The position numbers and the translations under genes were made by a program. Of a DNA stretch of 64,000 nucleotides, positions 1-8,358 are shown piece after piece. This DNA is from Bacillus_AB infantis_C (GTDB lineage: Bacteria > Bacillota > Bacilli > Bacillales > Cytobacillaceae), in contig NZ_JBNILH010000014.1 of the NCBI RefSeq assembly GCF_050107595.1, forward strand, positions 25,041 to 89,040, in the 5' to 3' direction. The number at the start of each line of letters is the position of its first letter. Position 1 is the first letter of the stretch. A model generated the notes under the pieces. The model saw only the letters and a list, made by a program, of their open reading frames with translations. It was not told the DNA's origin and did no database searches.

Positions 1-878
1 ATGGCAATCGCAGGCTGTGATATTCCTTCCAGATCCAATTCTTCGAGTGCCGCGATTACGACCGGGATCATAATGAAGACAAAAACAATATAGCCGGCAA
101 CAGATGAAAGGGTGGTCCCTTCAAACAGCTTGGACAGGCCGAAACGCCCGACAAGCTTTTCCGTACCGATGCTCTGCAGGAAGCTCGTGACAATATCACG
201 GACCAGCTTAGCGATGAACCAGCCGATAAACAGAATAAGGGCAGCGGCAAGGAGTTTAGGAAGGAAAGCCAGAATATCATTGAGCATGCTGGCAAACGGT
301 CCGGAGACTCCCTCGAGATTCAAGGCTGACAGCACGGCAGGAAGGGAAATCAGCAGGACCAGATAGAATACAATATTGGCAGCTTTATCGACGATATTGG
401 AGGAGTCGTGATCTCCTTTAATGAATTTATATTTGTTCAGTGTTTCATGGACGCGAAGCGTTCTGCCTCCACGCTTGATGAGAAACTTGAGGGCGGATGC
501 CGCCAGCCAGGCAACCAGCAGGATCAAAGCTGCCTTTAAAATGCTTGGGATGGCACCTGTAATTGTCGAGAACATGCCTACTAGCGGAGTAGCCAGGAAG
601 CTTAAGTTTAGGATATTGAAGAACCAAATAAAGACAAAAATGAGGATGAGAATATAAACGATTTTGCTTATGATTTTCTCAGGGGAATACTTTCTGTTTC
701 CCGACTCGGCAAACAGTTTGTTATCAAGATTGGTTTTGCGGAGGCCTTTCAGGACCGCCTTTTCAACCGCCTTTGCAATGATCCATCCCAACAGGAGGAC
801 GACTAATGCCAGCAAAAGGTCGGGAAGCTGGTTCAGATAGCCATTCCAGCCATTCCAAAATGCATAATTATTATCCAA
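1..878 (-). CDS. Mechanosensitive-channel-like membrane protein with conserved TM helix repeats (3' end outside window)
   Basis: The reverse strand reads through as one open frame from TTG at 878 to the left edge, so the C-terminus is missing. A strong ribosome binding site (AAGGAGTGG) sits 6 bases before the TTG. The visible 292 residues hold repeated units, each a hydrophobic helix with an LLLGWIIAK- or LILFIGWFIAK-type motif (about residues 22-36 and again near 205-220), typical of the conserved-TM-helix family found in small mechanosensitive channel relatives. Location is the cytoplasmic membrane. A channel role is inferred from family resemblance only; the MscS beta domain is not visible in this part. 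It is transcribed away from the sigma-factor gene at 1037. Confidence 0.75.
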   Translation of the reverse strand, partial: MDNNYAFWNGWNGYLNQLPDLLLALVVLLLGWIIAKAVEKAVLKGLRKTNLDNKLFAESGNRKYSPEKIISKIVYILILIFVFIWFFNILNLSFLATPLVGMFSTITGAIPSILKAALILLVAWLAASALKFLIKRGGRTLRVHETLNKYKFIKGDHDSSNIVDKAANIVFYLVLLISLPAVLSALNLEGVSGPFASMLNDILAFLPKLLAAALILFIGWFIAKLVRDIVTSFLQSIGTEKLVGRFGLSKLFEGTTLSSVAGYIVFVFIMIPVVIAALEELDLEGISQPAIA

Positions 879-978
879 CTAGATCCACTCCTTAACATAG
901 ATATTTACATTTACCCAGTGAGTTAGCAGATAAACAGGGTTCAGGCAGCTGAAATGGAAATAAAGTTTGAAAAAGCAA

Positions 979-1004
979 AACCTTTTTCCTATGGAGCAGT
1001 CTAA
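979..1004 (+). promoter_or_regulatory. Possible ECF-type (autoregulatory) promoter
   Basis: AAC at 979-981 followed 17 bases later by GTCTA (999-1003) resembles the AAC...CGTC pattern of Bacillus ECF sigma promoters. It lies 33 bases before the ECF sigma gene, the usual place for self-control. The -10 side is AGTC rather than CGTC, so the match is imperfect. Confidence 0.4.
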
Positions 1005-1036
1005 TATTCAGGAAAACAAGAGGGGGATCGATCAGC

Positions 1037-1552
1037 TTGGAGCATATTGTCCGCAAAGCCATAAAAGGGGATGATGAGGCTTTTCTTGATATCATCCGTT
1101 CCTGTAAGGCGGAGTTGTACAAAACCGCACTCGCCTATATGCGAAATGAGGAAGAAGCTCTTGAGGCCGTGCAGGAAGTAACCTTCCGGGCTTACAGGAG
1201 CATAAAAGATTTGAAGCAGCCTGCCTATTTCAAAACGTGGATCATCCGTATTATGATTCATTACTGCTGCGACAGGCTCAAGAAGCAAAACAGGCTTGTA
1301 TATAACGAACAGCTGCTCCTCGCAGCAGGCGGAGAAGAGGATACTCTTCTATTCGAGGTCCAGGATGCAATGGAGTCGCTCGATAACCGTTCCCGTGAAC
1401 TGCTGATGCTCAAATACTTCCACGATCTGAAAATCAGGGAAGTGGCTGCCCTGTACAACCGGCCGGAAGGAACTGTAAAAACATGGCTTCATAAGGCGCT
1501 GAAATCATTAAGGGAGAAGCTCGAGGAAAGCGGGGGGAAGACGGATGTTTGA
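1037..1552 (+). CDS. ECF-family RNA polymerase sigma factor
   Basis: A 171-residue protein with the two-domain plan of extracytoplasmic-function sigma factors: region 2 (about residues 10-80, with EALEAVQEVTFRAYRSI and the WIIRI helix) and region 4 (about 110-165, with LDNRSRELLMLKYF and the helix-turn-helix EVAALYNRPEGTVKTWLHKA). The TTG start at 1037 is preceded by AGGGGG at 1021-1026. The stop overlaps the start of the next gene by 8 bases, which predicts translational coupling with a membrane anti-sigma partner. It most resembles the SigV/SigW-type group; which B. subtilis sigma it matches cannot be decided here. A possible self-recognised promoter lies just upstream. Confidence 0.9.
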   Translation: MEHIVRKAIKGDDEAFLDIIRSCKAELYKTALAYMRNEEEALEAVQEVTFRAYRSIKDLKQPAYFKTWIIRIMIHYCCDRLKKQNRLVYNEQLLLAAGGEEDTLLFEVQDAMESLDNRSRELLMLKYFHDLKIREVAALYNRPEGTVKTWLHKALKSLREKLEESGGKTDV

Positions 1553-2867
1553 TAAAGAAGAAAACCAGCTTGAAGCCATAGGTGAGCGGTATCAGGAATT
1601 ACCTGTGCCGGATGAACGGCTGGAGGAAGCAATCATGAGAGGTTTCCGGCAAGCCAAAGCTGCTTCCCCGAAGAAGCGGTTCATCAAAAGGAGCTGGCTG
1701 CCCGGTGTTGCGGCCGCCCTGCTATTGCTCGGATTTTTGACCAGCATCAGAGTTTCCCCGGCCTTTGCCCATTATGTCGCAGAAATGCCGGGTATGGAAA
1801 AGCTGGTAGACCTCATCCGGTATGACAAGGGCTGGATATCCGCCGTGGAGAATGACTATATGCAGCCGCTCGGCATATTCCAGGAAAAAAACGGAATCCG
1901 GGTCACTCTTGATGGTGCTATACGGGATGAACGGGGGCTGGTTGTATTTTACACAGTTGAGTCAGAGGAGAAGCAGGTGCTTCATACAAATAGTATTCAT
2001 ATCACTGGTGGTGATGGCGAAGAGCTTCCTGTCAGTTTTTCAGGTTCTGGTGACAGCTCTTACACGGATGAACCAGTAAAGTCTGTCAATGGAACAGTGG
2101 ACTATTTATTCAGTGAAGACTTGAAAGGGAAAGAGTTTAAGGCAGCGGCAGAAATCAAAACAAAGAATGGCACAGAAACATTCGAAATTGATTTTCCGGT
2201 TGAAAGCCCGACAGTAAAGAAAAAAATATATCCTTTAAATGAAACTGTATCCATTGAGGGACAGAATATCACATTCAAGGATGTCACCATCTATCCATTG
2301 CGCGTGGCCATCCATGTGGCATTTGACTCGGAGAACAGCAAGAAAATCTTTGCTCTCGATGATTTGCGGCTTGTTGATGAGAATGGAGAAGACTGGTCTG
2401 GCATTGCCAATGGCGTGACTGCACAGGAAATAAAGGAAACTGAGCATATTATTTATCTGCAAAGCAACTATTTTAAAGAACCGAAGGAGCTGTATCTGGC
2501 CCTGAATAAAGTGATGGCCGTGGATAAAGAGGATGCGGAAGTGGTCATTAACACTGAAACAAATGAGATCGTGAAACAGCCAAAGGGCAATAAATTGTCG
2601 GGTGCAGTCTTAAATGGTGCAGATCTCTCTGTCCAGGTTCGCGCAGGGAAAGAATACAATCATCAGCTCTTTGCAGCTGCAAAAGATGCAGAAGGCAGGG
2701 ACCTGTATGGCGGCAGATCATTCTACCGCGGAAGCGAAGGCCTCTATCAGGAGGTTGGCCTGGCCTTATCCGAGGAAGATCCTGCCAAGTATAAGAATCC
2801 CATCAGACTCGAATTATCAGCGTTTCCTTCCTGGATAGAGGGAGAGGTGAAGCTTAAGCTGGAGTAG
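1545..2867 (+). CDS. Membrane anti-sigma factor, DUF4179-type
   Basis: A 440-residue protein with a cytoplasmic N-terminus of about 48 residues, one membrane helix (about 51-68, LPGVAAALLLLGFL) and a large extracytoplasmic part. The segment after the helix (SPAFAHYVAEMPGMEKLVDLI...) is typical of DUF4179 proteins, and the C-terminal half looks like the beta-rich DUF5643 domain often joined to it. Such proteins hold their cognate ECF sigma factor at the membrane until an envelope signal arrives. The 8-base overlap with the sigma gene supports the pairing. The signal is unknown. A good terminator follows. Confidence 0.85.
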   Translation: MFDKEENQLEAIGERYQELPVPDERLEEAIMRGFRQAKAASPKKRFIKRSWLPGVAAALLLLGFLTSIRVSPAFAHYVAEMPGMEKLVDLIRYDKGWISAVENDYMQPLGIFQEKNGIRVTLDGAIRDERGLVVFYTVESEEKQVLHTNSIHITGGDGEELPVSFSGSGDSSYTDEPVKSVNGTVDYLFSEDLKGKEFKAAAEIKTKNGTETFEIDFPVESPTVKKKIYPLNETVSIEGQNITFKDVTIYPLRVAIHVAFDSENSKKIFALDDLRLVDENGEDWSGIANGVTAQEIKETEHIIYLQSNYFKEPKELYLALNKVMAVDKEDAEVVINTETNEIVKQPKGNKLSGAVLNGADLSVQVRAGKEYNHQLFAAAKDAEGRDLYGGRSFYRGSEGLYQEVGLALSEEDPAKYKNPIRLELSAFPSWIEGEVKLKLE

Positions 2868-2890
2868 AAGGCTGCTTAACACATTATATT

Positions 2891-2930
2891 AAAAACCAGG
2901 CCGGAACAATGAGTTCTGGCCTGGTTTTGT
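2891..2930 (+). terminator. Rho-independent terminator after sigma/anti-sigma pair
   Basis: AACCAGGCC pairs with GGCCTGGTT across a 15-base loop, followed by TTTTGTTG. Confidence 0.8.
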
Positions 2931-3002
2931 TGTGTGCATTCTGCCGATAATAAGGAGGTGCCGCCTTATTAATTAACTTAGGCAATCGCCCTCAGCTTTT
3001 CC

Positions 3003-4322
3003 CTAGCCCAACAATACATCTTCACCAGGATACCGGATCTTTTCCGGTTTTTGTTTGGCAAAGGAGAAGGCGAGTGTGAGCGGGCCGAGTTTGCCCAGGA
3101 ACATGATAAAGATGATGATTTCTTTTCCGATTTCCGACAGATCGGCAGTTATTCCCATGGACAGGCCGACGGTTCCGAAGGCGGATACAACCTCGAAAAT
3201 AATTTTAATAAATGGCAAATCCTCCGTGATGGTCAGGAAAAAGATGGCGATAAAGACGAACAGGATGGAAATCATCGAGATGGCCAAGGCTTTTGTCAGA
3301 TAGTTGACGCTGATGGTGCGGCGGAAAATGACGATGTCTTTTTTGCCGCGTATGAACGTGATGACAGCCATGATAATGATGATAAAGGTCGTCAGTTTAA
3401 TTCCGCCGCCGGTGGATGCGCTCCCCGCGCCCACAAACATTAACAGCAGCATATACAGGACGGTTGCATCCTCAAGCCCGCCGATGTCAACGGAATTGAA
3501 ACCGGCTGTTCTGGGCGATACAGCCTGAAAATAGGATGCCCAAAGCTTTTCCCAGCTGGTCAGATGGGCGAGGGTCTGCGGATTATTGTATTCAAGATAA
3601 AAGATGATGGCCATTGACACGATATTGACTGCAAAGGTGCCCACAATCATCATTTTGGAATGGAGCGACAGCCTTCTGAATTGCTTTGATTTCCACAGAT
3701 CGGCCAGTACGGTAAATCCAAGTCCCCCGATGATGAAAAGCATAGAAATCACAATATTGATGACAGGGTCGCCGACAAATTGGCTCAGGCCATCCGGCCA
3801 GAGCTGGAAGCCGGCATTATTGAAGGCAGAAACAGAGTGGAAGAGGCTGTAATAGAAGCCATCCCACCATCCGTACTTCGGAACCCATCTCAGGCAGAGA
3901 AAGAACACAGCGATGGCCTCGATTGTAAAGGAAAAAATAAACAGATAGCGCACGAGGCGGATGACCCCGCCGACCGACGTCTGGTTCAAAGCCTGCTGCA
4001 GGACGAGACGCTCCTTGAACCCGATTTTCCTTCCGAGCATCAAGTAAATCAGCACAGCGAAGGACATGATGCCAAGACCTCCAAGCTGGATAAGAAACAT
4101 GATGACAGTCTGGCCGAACAGAGTATAGGTTGATGCCGTATCAGCCACTGTCAAGCCTGTCACGGTCATGGCCGAGGTGGCCGTGAACAGGGCATCAATC
4201 CAGGAGACGTCTTGGACTGTTGAAAAGGGTAGCTTAAGCAAAGCTGCCCCCAGCAGGATAAAAAACAAAAATATAAAGGTCAAAAGCTGGGGCGGCGTGA
4301 TATTCAGGTACTTTCGCTTCAT
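3003..4322 (-). CDS. ktrD: Ktr potassium uptake channel subunit (KtrB/KtrD, TrkH family)
   Basis: A 439-residue membrane protein with the four-fold M1-pore-M2 repeat of the TrkH/KtrB superfamily. The four pore loops are visible: ATSAMTVTGLT (near residue 50), HSVSAFNNAGFQ (near 163), QAVSPRTAGFN (near 265) and VVSAFGTVGLS (near 385); each keeps the central filter glycine. It forms the K+ (Na+-driven) translocation channel and needs a cytosolic KtrC/KtrA gating ring, not encoded in this window. Its length fits KtrD (about 450). It is a single-gene unit preceded by a c-di-AMP riboswitch with a terminator, so high c-di-AMP should shut it off. B. subtilis ktrD and ktrB are hard to separate by eye; the choice of D over B is tentative. 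Confidence 0.9.
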   Translation of the reverse strand: MKRKYLNITPPQLLTFIFLFFILLGAALLKLPFSTVQDVSWIDALFTATSAMTVTGLTVADTASTYTLFGQTVIMFLIQLGGLGIMSFAVLIYLMLGRKIGFKERLVLQQALNQTSVGGVIRLVRYLFIFSFTIEAIAVFFLCLRWVPKYGWWDGFYYSLFHSVSAFNNAGFQLWPDGLSQFVGDPVINIVISMLFIIGGLGFTVLADLWKSKQFRRLSLHSKMMIVGTFAVNIVSMAIIFYLEYNNPQTLAHLTSWEKLWASYFQAVSPRTAGFNSVDIGGLEDATVLYMLLLMFVGAGSASTGGGIKLTTFIIIIMAVITFIRGKKDIVIFRRTISVNYLTKALAISMISILFVFIAIFFLTITEDLPFIKIIFEVVSAFGTVGLSMGITADLSEIGKEIIIFIMFLGKLGPLTLAFSFAKQKPEKIRYPGEDVLLG

Positions 4323-4376
4323 GATCGGTAGAGCTCCTTTTTCCTCAGATGGTGAAAAGTAAATTTATTTTTGGCC

Positions 4377-4412
4377 ATAAAAAAACCATTCTTATCCACG
4401 GAAAAGAATGGT
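4377..4412 (-). terminator. Riboswitch-controlled intrinsic terminator before ktrD
   Basis: Read on the minus strand, ACCATTCTT pairs with AAGAATGGT across a short loop and is followed by a run of seven T. It lies between the c-di-AMP aptamer and ktrD, as expected for transcriptional attenuation. Confidence 0.85.
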
Positions 4413-4427
4413 CAATATGTCTATTGG

Positions 4428-4575
4428 CCTTTCTCTCAATATGCTTACGGAGTTAGCTGCCGGATTAGGAATTGAGAGCTTCCTTCCTGGCCTGCGCCAG
4501 GATTCACCCCGGGCAGGCGCAGACAGCCTCCTGCCATATTGGTTCCCCCGTTCTTAACATAAGATTCAGCAAAGG
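4428..4575 (-). ncRNA. c-di-AMP riboswitch (ydaO/yuaA type)
   Basis: On the minus strand the conserved blocks of the ydaO class appear in order: GCTGAATC, AACGGGGGAACCAAT, GGGGTGAATC, then CCTAATCCGGCAGCTAAC and CGTAAGC. Closing P1 pairs are CCTTT (4571-4575) with AAAGG (4428-4432). A terminator and then ktrD follow. Known ydaO aptamers bind c-di-AMP and stop transcription of K+ uptake genes, which fits the gene controlled here. Confidence 0.93.
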
Positions 4576-4659
4576 TATGAAATTCAAGTTGATTATAATC
4601 TATAAAATACTCCCGCTCATTCGCAAAGTCAATCAGGAAATTGTGAATTTTTCCTATTT

Positions 4660-4685
4660 AAAAAACCGTGCAGAGTGCACGGCTT
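4660..4685 (-). terminator. Terminator of the GNAT acetyltransferase gene
   Basis: On the minus strand GCCGTGCA pairs with TGCACGG and is followed by TTTTTTA, just past the stop of the acetyltransferase. Confidence 0.8.
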
Positions 4686-4693
4686 TGCCCGGT

Positions 4694-5251
4694 CTATTTT
4701 TCCTCCAGATGAATTCTTCGGTAATCATCCTCCAGAATGCTCATCATAATGGAATCATGGTACTGGTGATCGTAAAATAAAGCCTCGCGCTGGACGCCTT
4801 CCTGCTTGAATCCAAGCTTCTCGTAGACATGGAGTGCCCGGTCATTATAGACAAAAACGTTCAGCTCGATCCTGTGCAGATTCAGCACACCGAAAGCATA
4901 GCCAAGCATGAGCTCCATTGCTTCGCTGCCGTAGCCGCGCCCCTGGTTCTCTTCCTCACTGATGTTCACACGGATATTGGCATTGCGGTTGGTGCTGTCT
5001 ATATCCTGAAGGGCGATATCACCAATCACTTCATTCGTTCCATCAAGGACAATCAATAAGAGGATGGAAGATGAGTCCTCCGCTTTTTCTTTAATATAAG
5101 AGAAGATCTGGTCTTTCGAAAAGGCTTTTTTCAGACCGGTGAGCTTTCTTGACTGTTCATTATAGAGCAGTTTCACATATATATCCGTATCATCAGTACT
5201 GATGGGCCGCAGATAAATCCGCTCTCCCTGCAGGAACCGTATTGCATCCAT
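4694..5251 (-). CDS. GNAT-family N-acetyltransferase
   Basis: A 185-residue protein starting at ATG 5251, chosen because AAGGAGGAG lies 6 bases before it; an upstream in-frame start at 5293 lacks such a site. It has the GNAT acetyl-CoA-binding signature NQGRGYGSEAM (about residues 103-113) and the late beta strand ALHVYEKLGFKQEG (about 140-153). These features place it with the RimJ/RimL/SpeG-like acetyltransferases that modify protein N-termini, ribosomal proteins or polyamines. The substrate cannot be told from sequence. It stands alone, bounded by its own terminator and by a divergent lipid-kinase gene. Confidence 0.88.
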   Translation of the reverse strand: MDAIRFLQGERIYLRPISTDDTDIYVKLLYNEQSRKLTGLKKAFSKDQIFSYIKEKAEDSSSILLLIVLDGTNEVIGDIALQDIDSTNRNANIRVNISEEENQGRGYGSEAMELMLGYAFGVLNLHRIELNVFVYNDRALHVYEKLGFKQEGVQREALFYDHQYHDSIMMSILEDDYRRIHLEEK

Positions 5252-5426
5252 TCGTACTCCTCCTTGTTTTCTCTTAAATACAATATAATCCAATCCAGCT
5301 CATATAAAAATAGATACTTTTTCCCTTTCATCAATTTATACATCAATAATAATTGAAACATCAAAAGTTGGGTAAATGTAAAATGTAATAGCAGTACACT
5401 GTTCGGAAAAGGGGGCCTTGGCCAGG

Positions 5427-6311
5427 ATGGAATTTAGAAAAGGTATGCTTGTTTACAATGGAAATGCCGGGCAAAAAAATATAGAAAAGTCGCTGGCAGC
5501 CTGTGTTCCGATTTTGTCTGCAGAACTGGATTCACTGGTTCTGCTGCCAACCAAAAGGGAAGGGCATGCAAGGGAGCTTTGCAGGGAATATGGATCTGAA
5601 GTGGATGTTGTTTTCATCCTGGGCGGAGACGGGACGGTACACGAATGCATCAATGGATTGGCGCCGCTCGAGACCCGGCCGGCCATTGGCATATTGCCTG
5701 GAGGTACTTGCAATGATTTTTCAAGAACATTGAACATCCCCCAGAATATCCGTGATGCGGCGCTTAGCATGGTTGCAGGAGAAATGAAGCCGGTTGACGT
5801 CATGCAGGCAAACGAGGATTATTTTCTCAATTTCTGGGGCATCGGCCTGGTGGCGGAAGCTTCGGAAAATATCAAGGCATCAGAAAAAAACCTGTTCGGG
5901 CGGATCAGCTACTTCCTGAGTACCTTGAGGACGATTAAGGAAATGGAGCCATTCCATGCGTCTCTTATTGTTGATGGGACGGAGATAGAGGAGGATGCTG
6001 TCATGATTCTCCTGGCCAATGGCCATTATATAGGGACCAATGAACTGCCTTTCAGGAATCTCTATTATAATGACGGGCTGGCTGATATATTTATTGTGAA
6101 AGATGCCAATCTTGCTTTAATGAAAGAAGCACTTACAGAAGACAGCATAGAAGACAACGAGAACATCCTTCATTATAAAGGGAAGGAAATACAAGTAAGG
6201 GCAGACAAGAGGATGGAGGCAGATATGGATGGAGAGGTGTATTCGGCGACTCCCTGCCAGATCCGCGTCCATCAGGCACATGTGCAAATGATAAAGCCAG
6301 GGCAGCTCTAA
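5427..6311 (+). CDS. YegS/BmrU-like lipid (diacylglycerol) kinase
   Basis: A 294-residue protein of the diacylglycerol kinase catalytic family. Seen in order: nucleotide-binding start LVYNGNAGQKN, the core GGDGTVHECINGL (about residues 68-80) and GILPGGTCNDFSRTL (about 91-105), then a C-terminal beta sandwich. Members phosphorylate diacylglycerol or related lipids at the membrane. I place the start at ATG 5427, 11 bases after GGGGG; a TTG at 5418 is in frame but too close to that site. The stop overlaps the convergent gene at 6308 by 4 bases. DgkB itself is essential in B. subtilis lipoteichoic acid recycling; whether this is DgkB or a paralog such as YtlR/BmrU is unclear. Confidence 0.85.
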   Translation: MEFRKGMLVYNGNAGQKNIEKSLAACVPILSAELDSLVLLPTKREGHARELCREYGSEVDVVFILGGDGTVHECINGLAPLETRPAIGILPGGTCNDFSRTLNIPQNIRDAALSMVAGEMKPVDVMQANEDYFLNFWGIGLVAEASENIKASEKNLFGRISYFLSTLRTIKEMEPFHASLIVDGTEIEEDAVMILLANGHYIGTNELPFRNLYYNDGLADIFIVKDANLALMKEALTEDSIEDNENILHYKGKEIQVRADKRMEADMDGEVYSATPCQIRVHQAHVQMIKPGQL

Positions 6312-6326
6312 GGGCTGTCCTGGCTT
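6294..6326. terminator. Shared bidirectional stem at convergent gene ends
   Basis: AAGCCAGG-GCAGC pairs with GGCTG-TCCTGGCTT around the two overlapping convergent stop codons. There is no long T run, so termination strength is uncertain. Confidence 0.5.
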
Positions 6327-6952
6327 ATGGGTGTATCAGAATGCTCGTTCAGCGCTCCGATTTCTTTCAGGATAAAATAAAAACCGCCTGCCGATACAAT
6401 GGTAAAGCCCCAGTTCAAAATCTGCCTCAGAACGATTCCCTGGTCAAAGGCATCGACGCCGTATTTTCCAATGAGCCAGACCTTAATGGAGGCGAGAAGA
6501 ATGAACTTCAGAGCAAAGCCCGCCGTGATCAGACTGAAGATCATCAAGGTTTTGCTTTTAAAGAAAACTTCCTTCATGCTGCCTCTGTCTTTTCCCTGTA
6601 ATTCCATAAAATCCAGAGTGAAATAGAGGAAGACTGGCTTTTTCAGCACAATTGTCAACAAAAACAGGCAGCCCAGCACATAAGAATAAATGACATTATT
6701 CCATAAAAGCTGGAGGGCTGACCCGGCAATTACATCGATCATGGTGCCGATCACCAGGTTCGAGAGAAGGAAGAGGCCGAATAAATTGACTTTCTTCAGC
6801 TGGAAGAAGCGGTACAGTGTATAGATGATGCCAGGCACGGATGACAGGATCATCGCCAAATAATCGCCGAGCACATCCCGGCCGTAATTCCAAACAACAA
6901 GAGGGAGCACAACATAAAAAAGAATGTCGAGCACCATTGAATTTTTCTGCAT
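6308..6952 (-). CDS. VC0807-like integral membrane protein
   Basis: A 214-residue protein with about six predicted membrane helices (for example residues 9-20, 28-45, 58-75, 85-103, 135-155, 180-198). The opening (ILFYVVLPLVVWNYGRDVLGDYLAMILSSVPGIIYTLYRF) matches the VC0807 family of membrane proteins of unknown function, often annotated as intracellular-septation-like. Its stop overlaps that of the lipid kinase on the other strand. No catalytic motif is visible, and no function should be assigned. Confidence 0.7.
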   Translation of the reverse strand: MQKNSMVLDILFYVVLPLVVWNYGRDVLGDYLAMILSSVPGIIYTLYRFFQLKKVNLFGLFLLSNLVIGTMIDVIAGSALQLLWNNVIYSYVLGCLFLLTIVLKKPVFLYFTLDFMELQGKDRGSMKEVFFKSKTLMIFSLITAGFALKFILLASIKVWLIGKYGVDAFDQGIVLRQILNWGFTIVSAGGFYFILKEIGALNEHSDTPISQDSP

Positions 6953-7041
6953 TTATTTTGTTCCTGCCTTTACAAAGGATTTCCTGTCATAAATATTCCC
7001 CATAAAAACAAGAACTCCTTTATTTTCTTATTGGAGTATAC

Positions 7042-7064
7042 AAAAAAAGAGCCGCCGGGCTCTT
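7042..7064 (-). terminator. Terminator after dps
   Basis: On the minus strand AGAGCCCGGCGGCTCT is followed by TTTTTTT. Confidence 0.85.
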
Positions 7065-7067
7065 TAA

Positions 7068-7499
7068 TTATGCTATGAAAGCTTTCAGCATCCAGATTTT
7101 CTTTTCCAGATCTTCAATCAGTCCGATAGCAAGGTCTTCTGTGACCGGGTCGTTTTCTTCCTCAGCGAGTCCTGCCAATTCTTTTAGTTCTGTGCTGATC
7201 GTGCTGTAGTCTGATATAAGGGCAGCGACCATTTCTTCTGCTGTTTCTTCACTGCCGTTATCCTTGATAGACGCATGTTCAAGGAACTCGCTCATTGTGG
7301 CAATTGGCCTGCTTCCTGCTGCCAATGCCCGTTCCGCGATTGTATCCACATTCGCTGCCGCTTCATTGTAAAGCTCTTCAAATTTCCCGTGCAGGGTGAA
7401 AAATGCAGGTCCTTTTACAAACCAGTGAAAACGGTGCAGTTTTGTGTAAAGGACGCTCCAGTTGGCAATTTGTTTATTCAGGCTGTTTGTTAAAGTCAT
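7068..7499 (-). CDS. dps: Dps-family ferritin-like DNA-protection protein
   Basis: A 143-residue four-helix protein. The Dps ferroxidase ligands are visible in the first half: the H-x-x-H pair in LHRFHWFVKGP (about residues 22-32), the KFEELYNEAAANVDTIAERALAAG helix with Asp/Glu ligands, and GSRPIATMSEF after it. Dps shells use peroxide to oxidise and store Fe2+, shielding DNA. The start ATG at 7499 has AGGAGG upstream. A sigma-A promoter (TTGATT-16-TATAAT) is overlapped on its upstream side by a perfect PerR box, so peroxide control like that of mrgA is expected. Confidence 0.93.
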   Translation of the reverse strand: MTLTNSLNKQIANWSVLYTKLHRFHWFVKGPAFFTLHGKFEELYNEAAANVDTIAERALAAGSRPIATMSEFLEHASIKDNGSEETAEEMVAALISDYSTISTELKELAGLAEEENDPVTEDLAIGLIEDLEKKIWMLKAFIA

Positions 7500-7530
7500 A
7501 AATATTCCTCCTCGTTTTGTCTGTAGTTAT

Positions 7531-7558
7531 ATTATATCAAATATTAATTTATAATCAA
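7531..7558 (-). promoter_or_regulatory. Sigma-A promoter of dps
   Basis: On the minus strand TTGATT (7553-7558) and TATAAT (7531-7536) are separated by 16 bases. The -35 box lies inside the end of the palindrome at 7553-7593. Confidence 0.75.
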
Positions 7559-7593
7559 TACTTATTTATAATTATTATAAATAAGTATTGATT
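7553..7593. promoter_or_regulatory. PerR box inside a 41-bp palindrome
   Basis: Positions 7566-7580 read TTATAATTATTATAA, an exact match to the Bacillus PerR consensus TTATAATnATTATAA. The symmetry goes on outward on both sides, giving a nearly perfect 41-bp inverted repeat. It ends in the -35 box of dps, a typical place for repression. Confidence 0.88.
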
Positions 7594-7595
7594 AT

Positions 7596-7623
7596 AAAAA
7601 AACGGCCATTCAAGGGCCGTTTT
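7596..7623 (-). terminator. Terminator after the DedA/YqaA gene
   Basis: On the minus strand ACGGCCC-TTGAAT-GGCCGT is followed by TTTTTTT; it lies between this gene's stop and the PerR palindrome. Confidence 0.75.
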
Positions 7624-7626
7624 CGA

Positions 7627-8208
7627 TCAGACAGTTTTTTTCTTTTTGCGCATAACCAGATAGATGATATACACGATGACGATCAGGGCTCCGCCTATGA
7701 GTGTAAGCATCCCGAAGTTCTCTTCAATGAATGGCCGCGCCTGGGCGCCAAGCACCATAATAAGGGCAGCTTCAAGAAAGAAGCGGGCGCCTCTGCCTAT
7801 GATGGACCAGATGATAAGGGTCCGGAGCCGCACTGTTGTAATGCCGGCGAAGATGGTAAACACTTTATAAGGAATTGGGGTAAAGCCTGCGATAAGGATG
7901 GCTACTGGCCCGTATTTATTGAAATAGTTCTCGACTTTCTGGATTCTTTCTTCAGAGATGATGAACCGCAAAACAGGGCGGCCCAGTTTTTTTCCAATGA
8001 TCCATCCGAGAATGGCGCCCAGGACGGATGCCACGGTTGTAATGAACGCATACCAGATGACGCGGTCCGGATTGGAAATGCCCATTGGGATTAATAGTAC
8101 ATCCGGAGGGATAGGGAAGAAGGATGAGTCGGCAAAGGATACAAAAAACAATCCAAAGATACCATACTCCATAAGCCATTCTTCAATCGTGTGAATCAGT
8201 TCTGACAT
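7627..8208 (-). CDS. DedA/YqaA-family membrane protein (VTT domain)
   Basis: A 193-residue membrane protein of the DedA/SNARE-associated (VTT) superfamily, closest in form to the YqaA branch. Family features: ADSSFFPIPPD near residue 26, with polar residues in a re-entrant loop; the glycine-rich helix VLGAILGWIIGKKLGRP (about 60-76); and the second re-entrant motif AGFTPIPYKVFTIFAG (about 107-122). DedA relatives move lipid carriers (undecaprenyl phosphate) or phospholipids between leaflets and support membrane homeostasis. The substrate here is not known. The lysine-rich tail (RKKKK) fits a cytoplasmic C-terminus. Confidence 0.82.
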   Translation of the reverse strand: MSELIHTIEEWLMEYGIFGLFFVSFADSSFFPIPPDVLLIPMGISNPDRVIWYAFITTVASVLGAILGWIIGKKLGRPVLRFIISEERIQKVENYFNKYGPVAILIAGFTPIPYKVFTIFAGITTVRLRTLIIWSIIGRGARFFLEAALIMVLGAQARPFIEENFGMLTLIGGALIVIVYIIYLVMRKKKKTV

Positions 8209-8358
8209 AACGGATCTCCTTTAGCAGCTTCGTTAAATATCCTCAAGCCCCTTGTACAGAGCTGAAGGACAGCACAGGAGAAGTATATCATTTACTGTCT
8301 GCCAAGTCATGCAGGAGTCCGATAATTACATTAATTTTCATAAAAGGCAAGGGGGGCT

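Noticed and set aside
3051..4133. Plus-strand frames of 130 and 117 codons
   Set aside because: They are antisense to the four-repeat ktrD frame, rich in His/Asp from reverse-read hydrophobic codons, and have no RBS.
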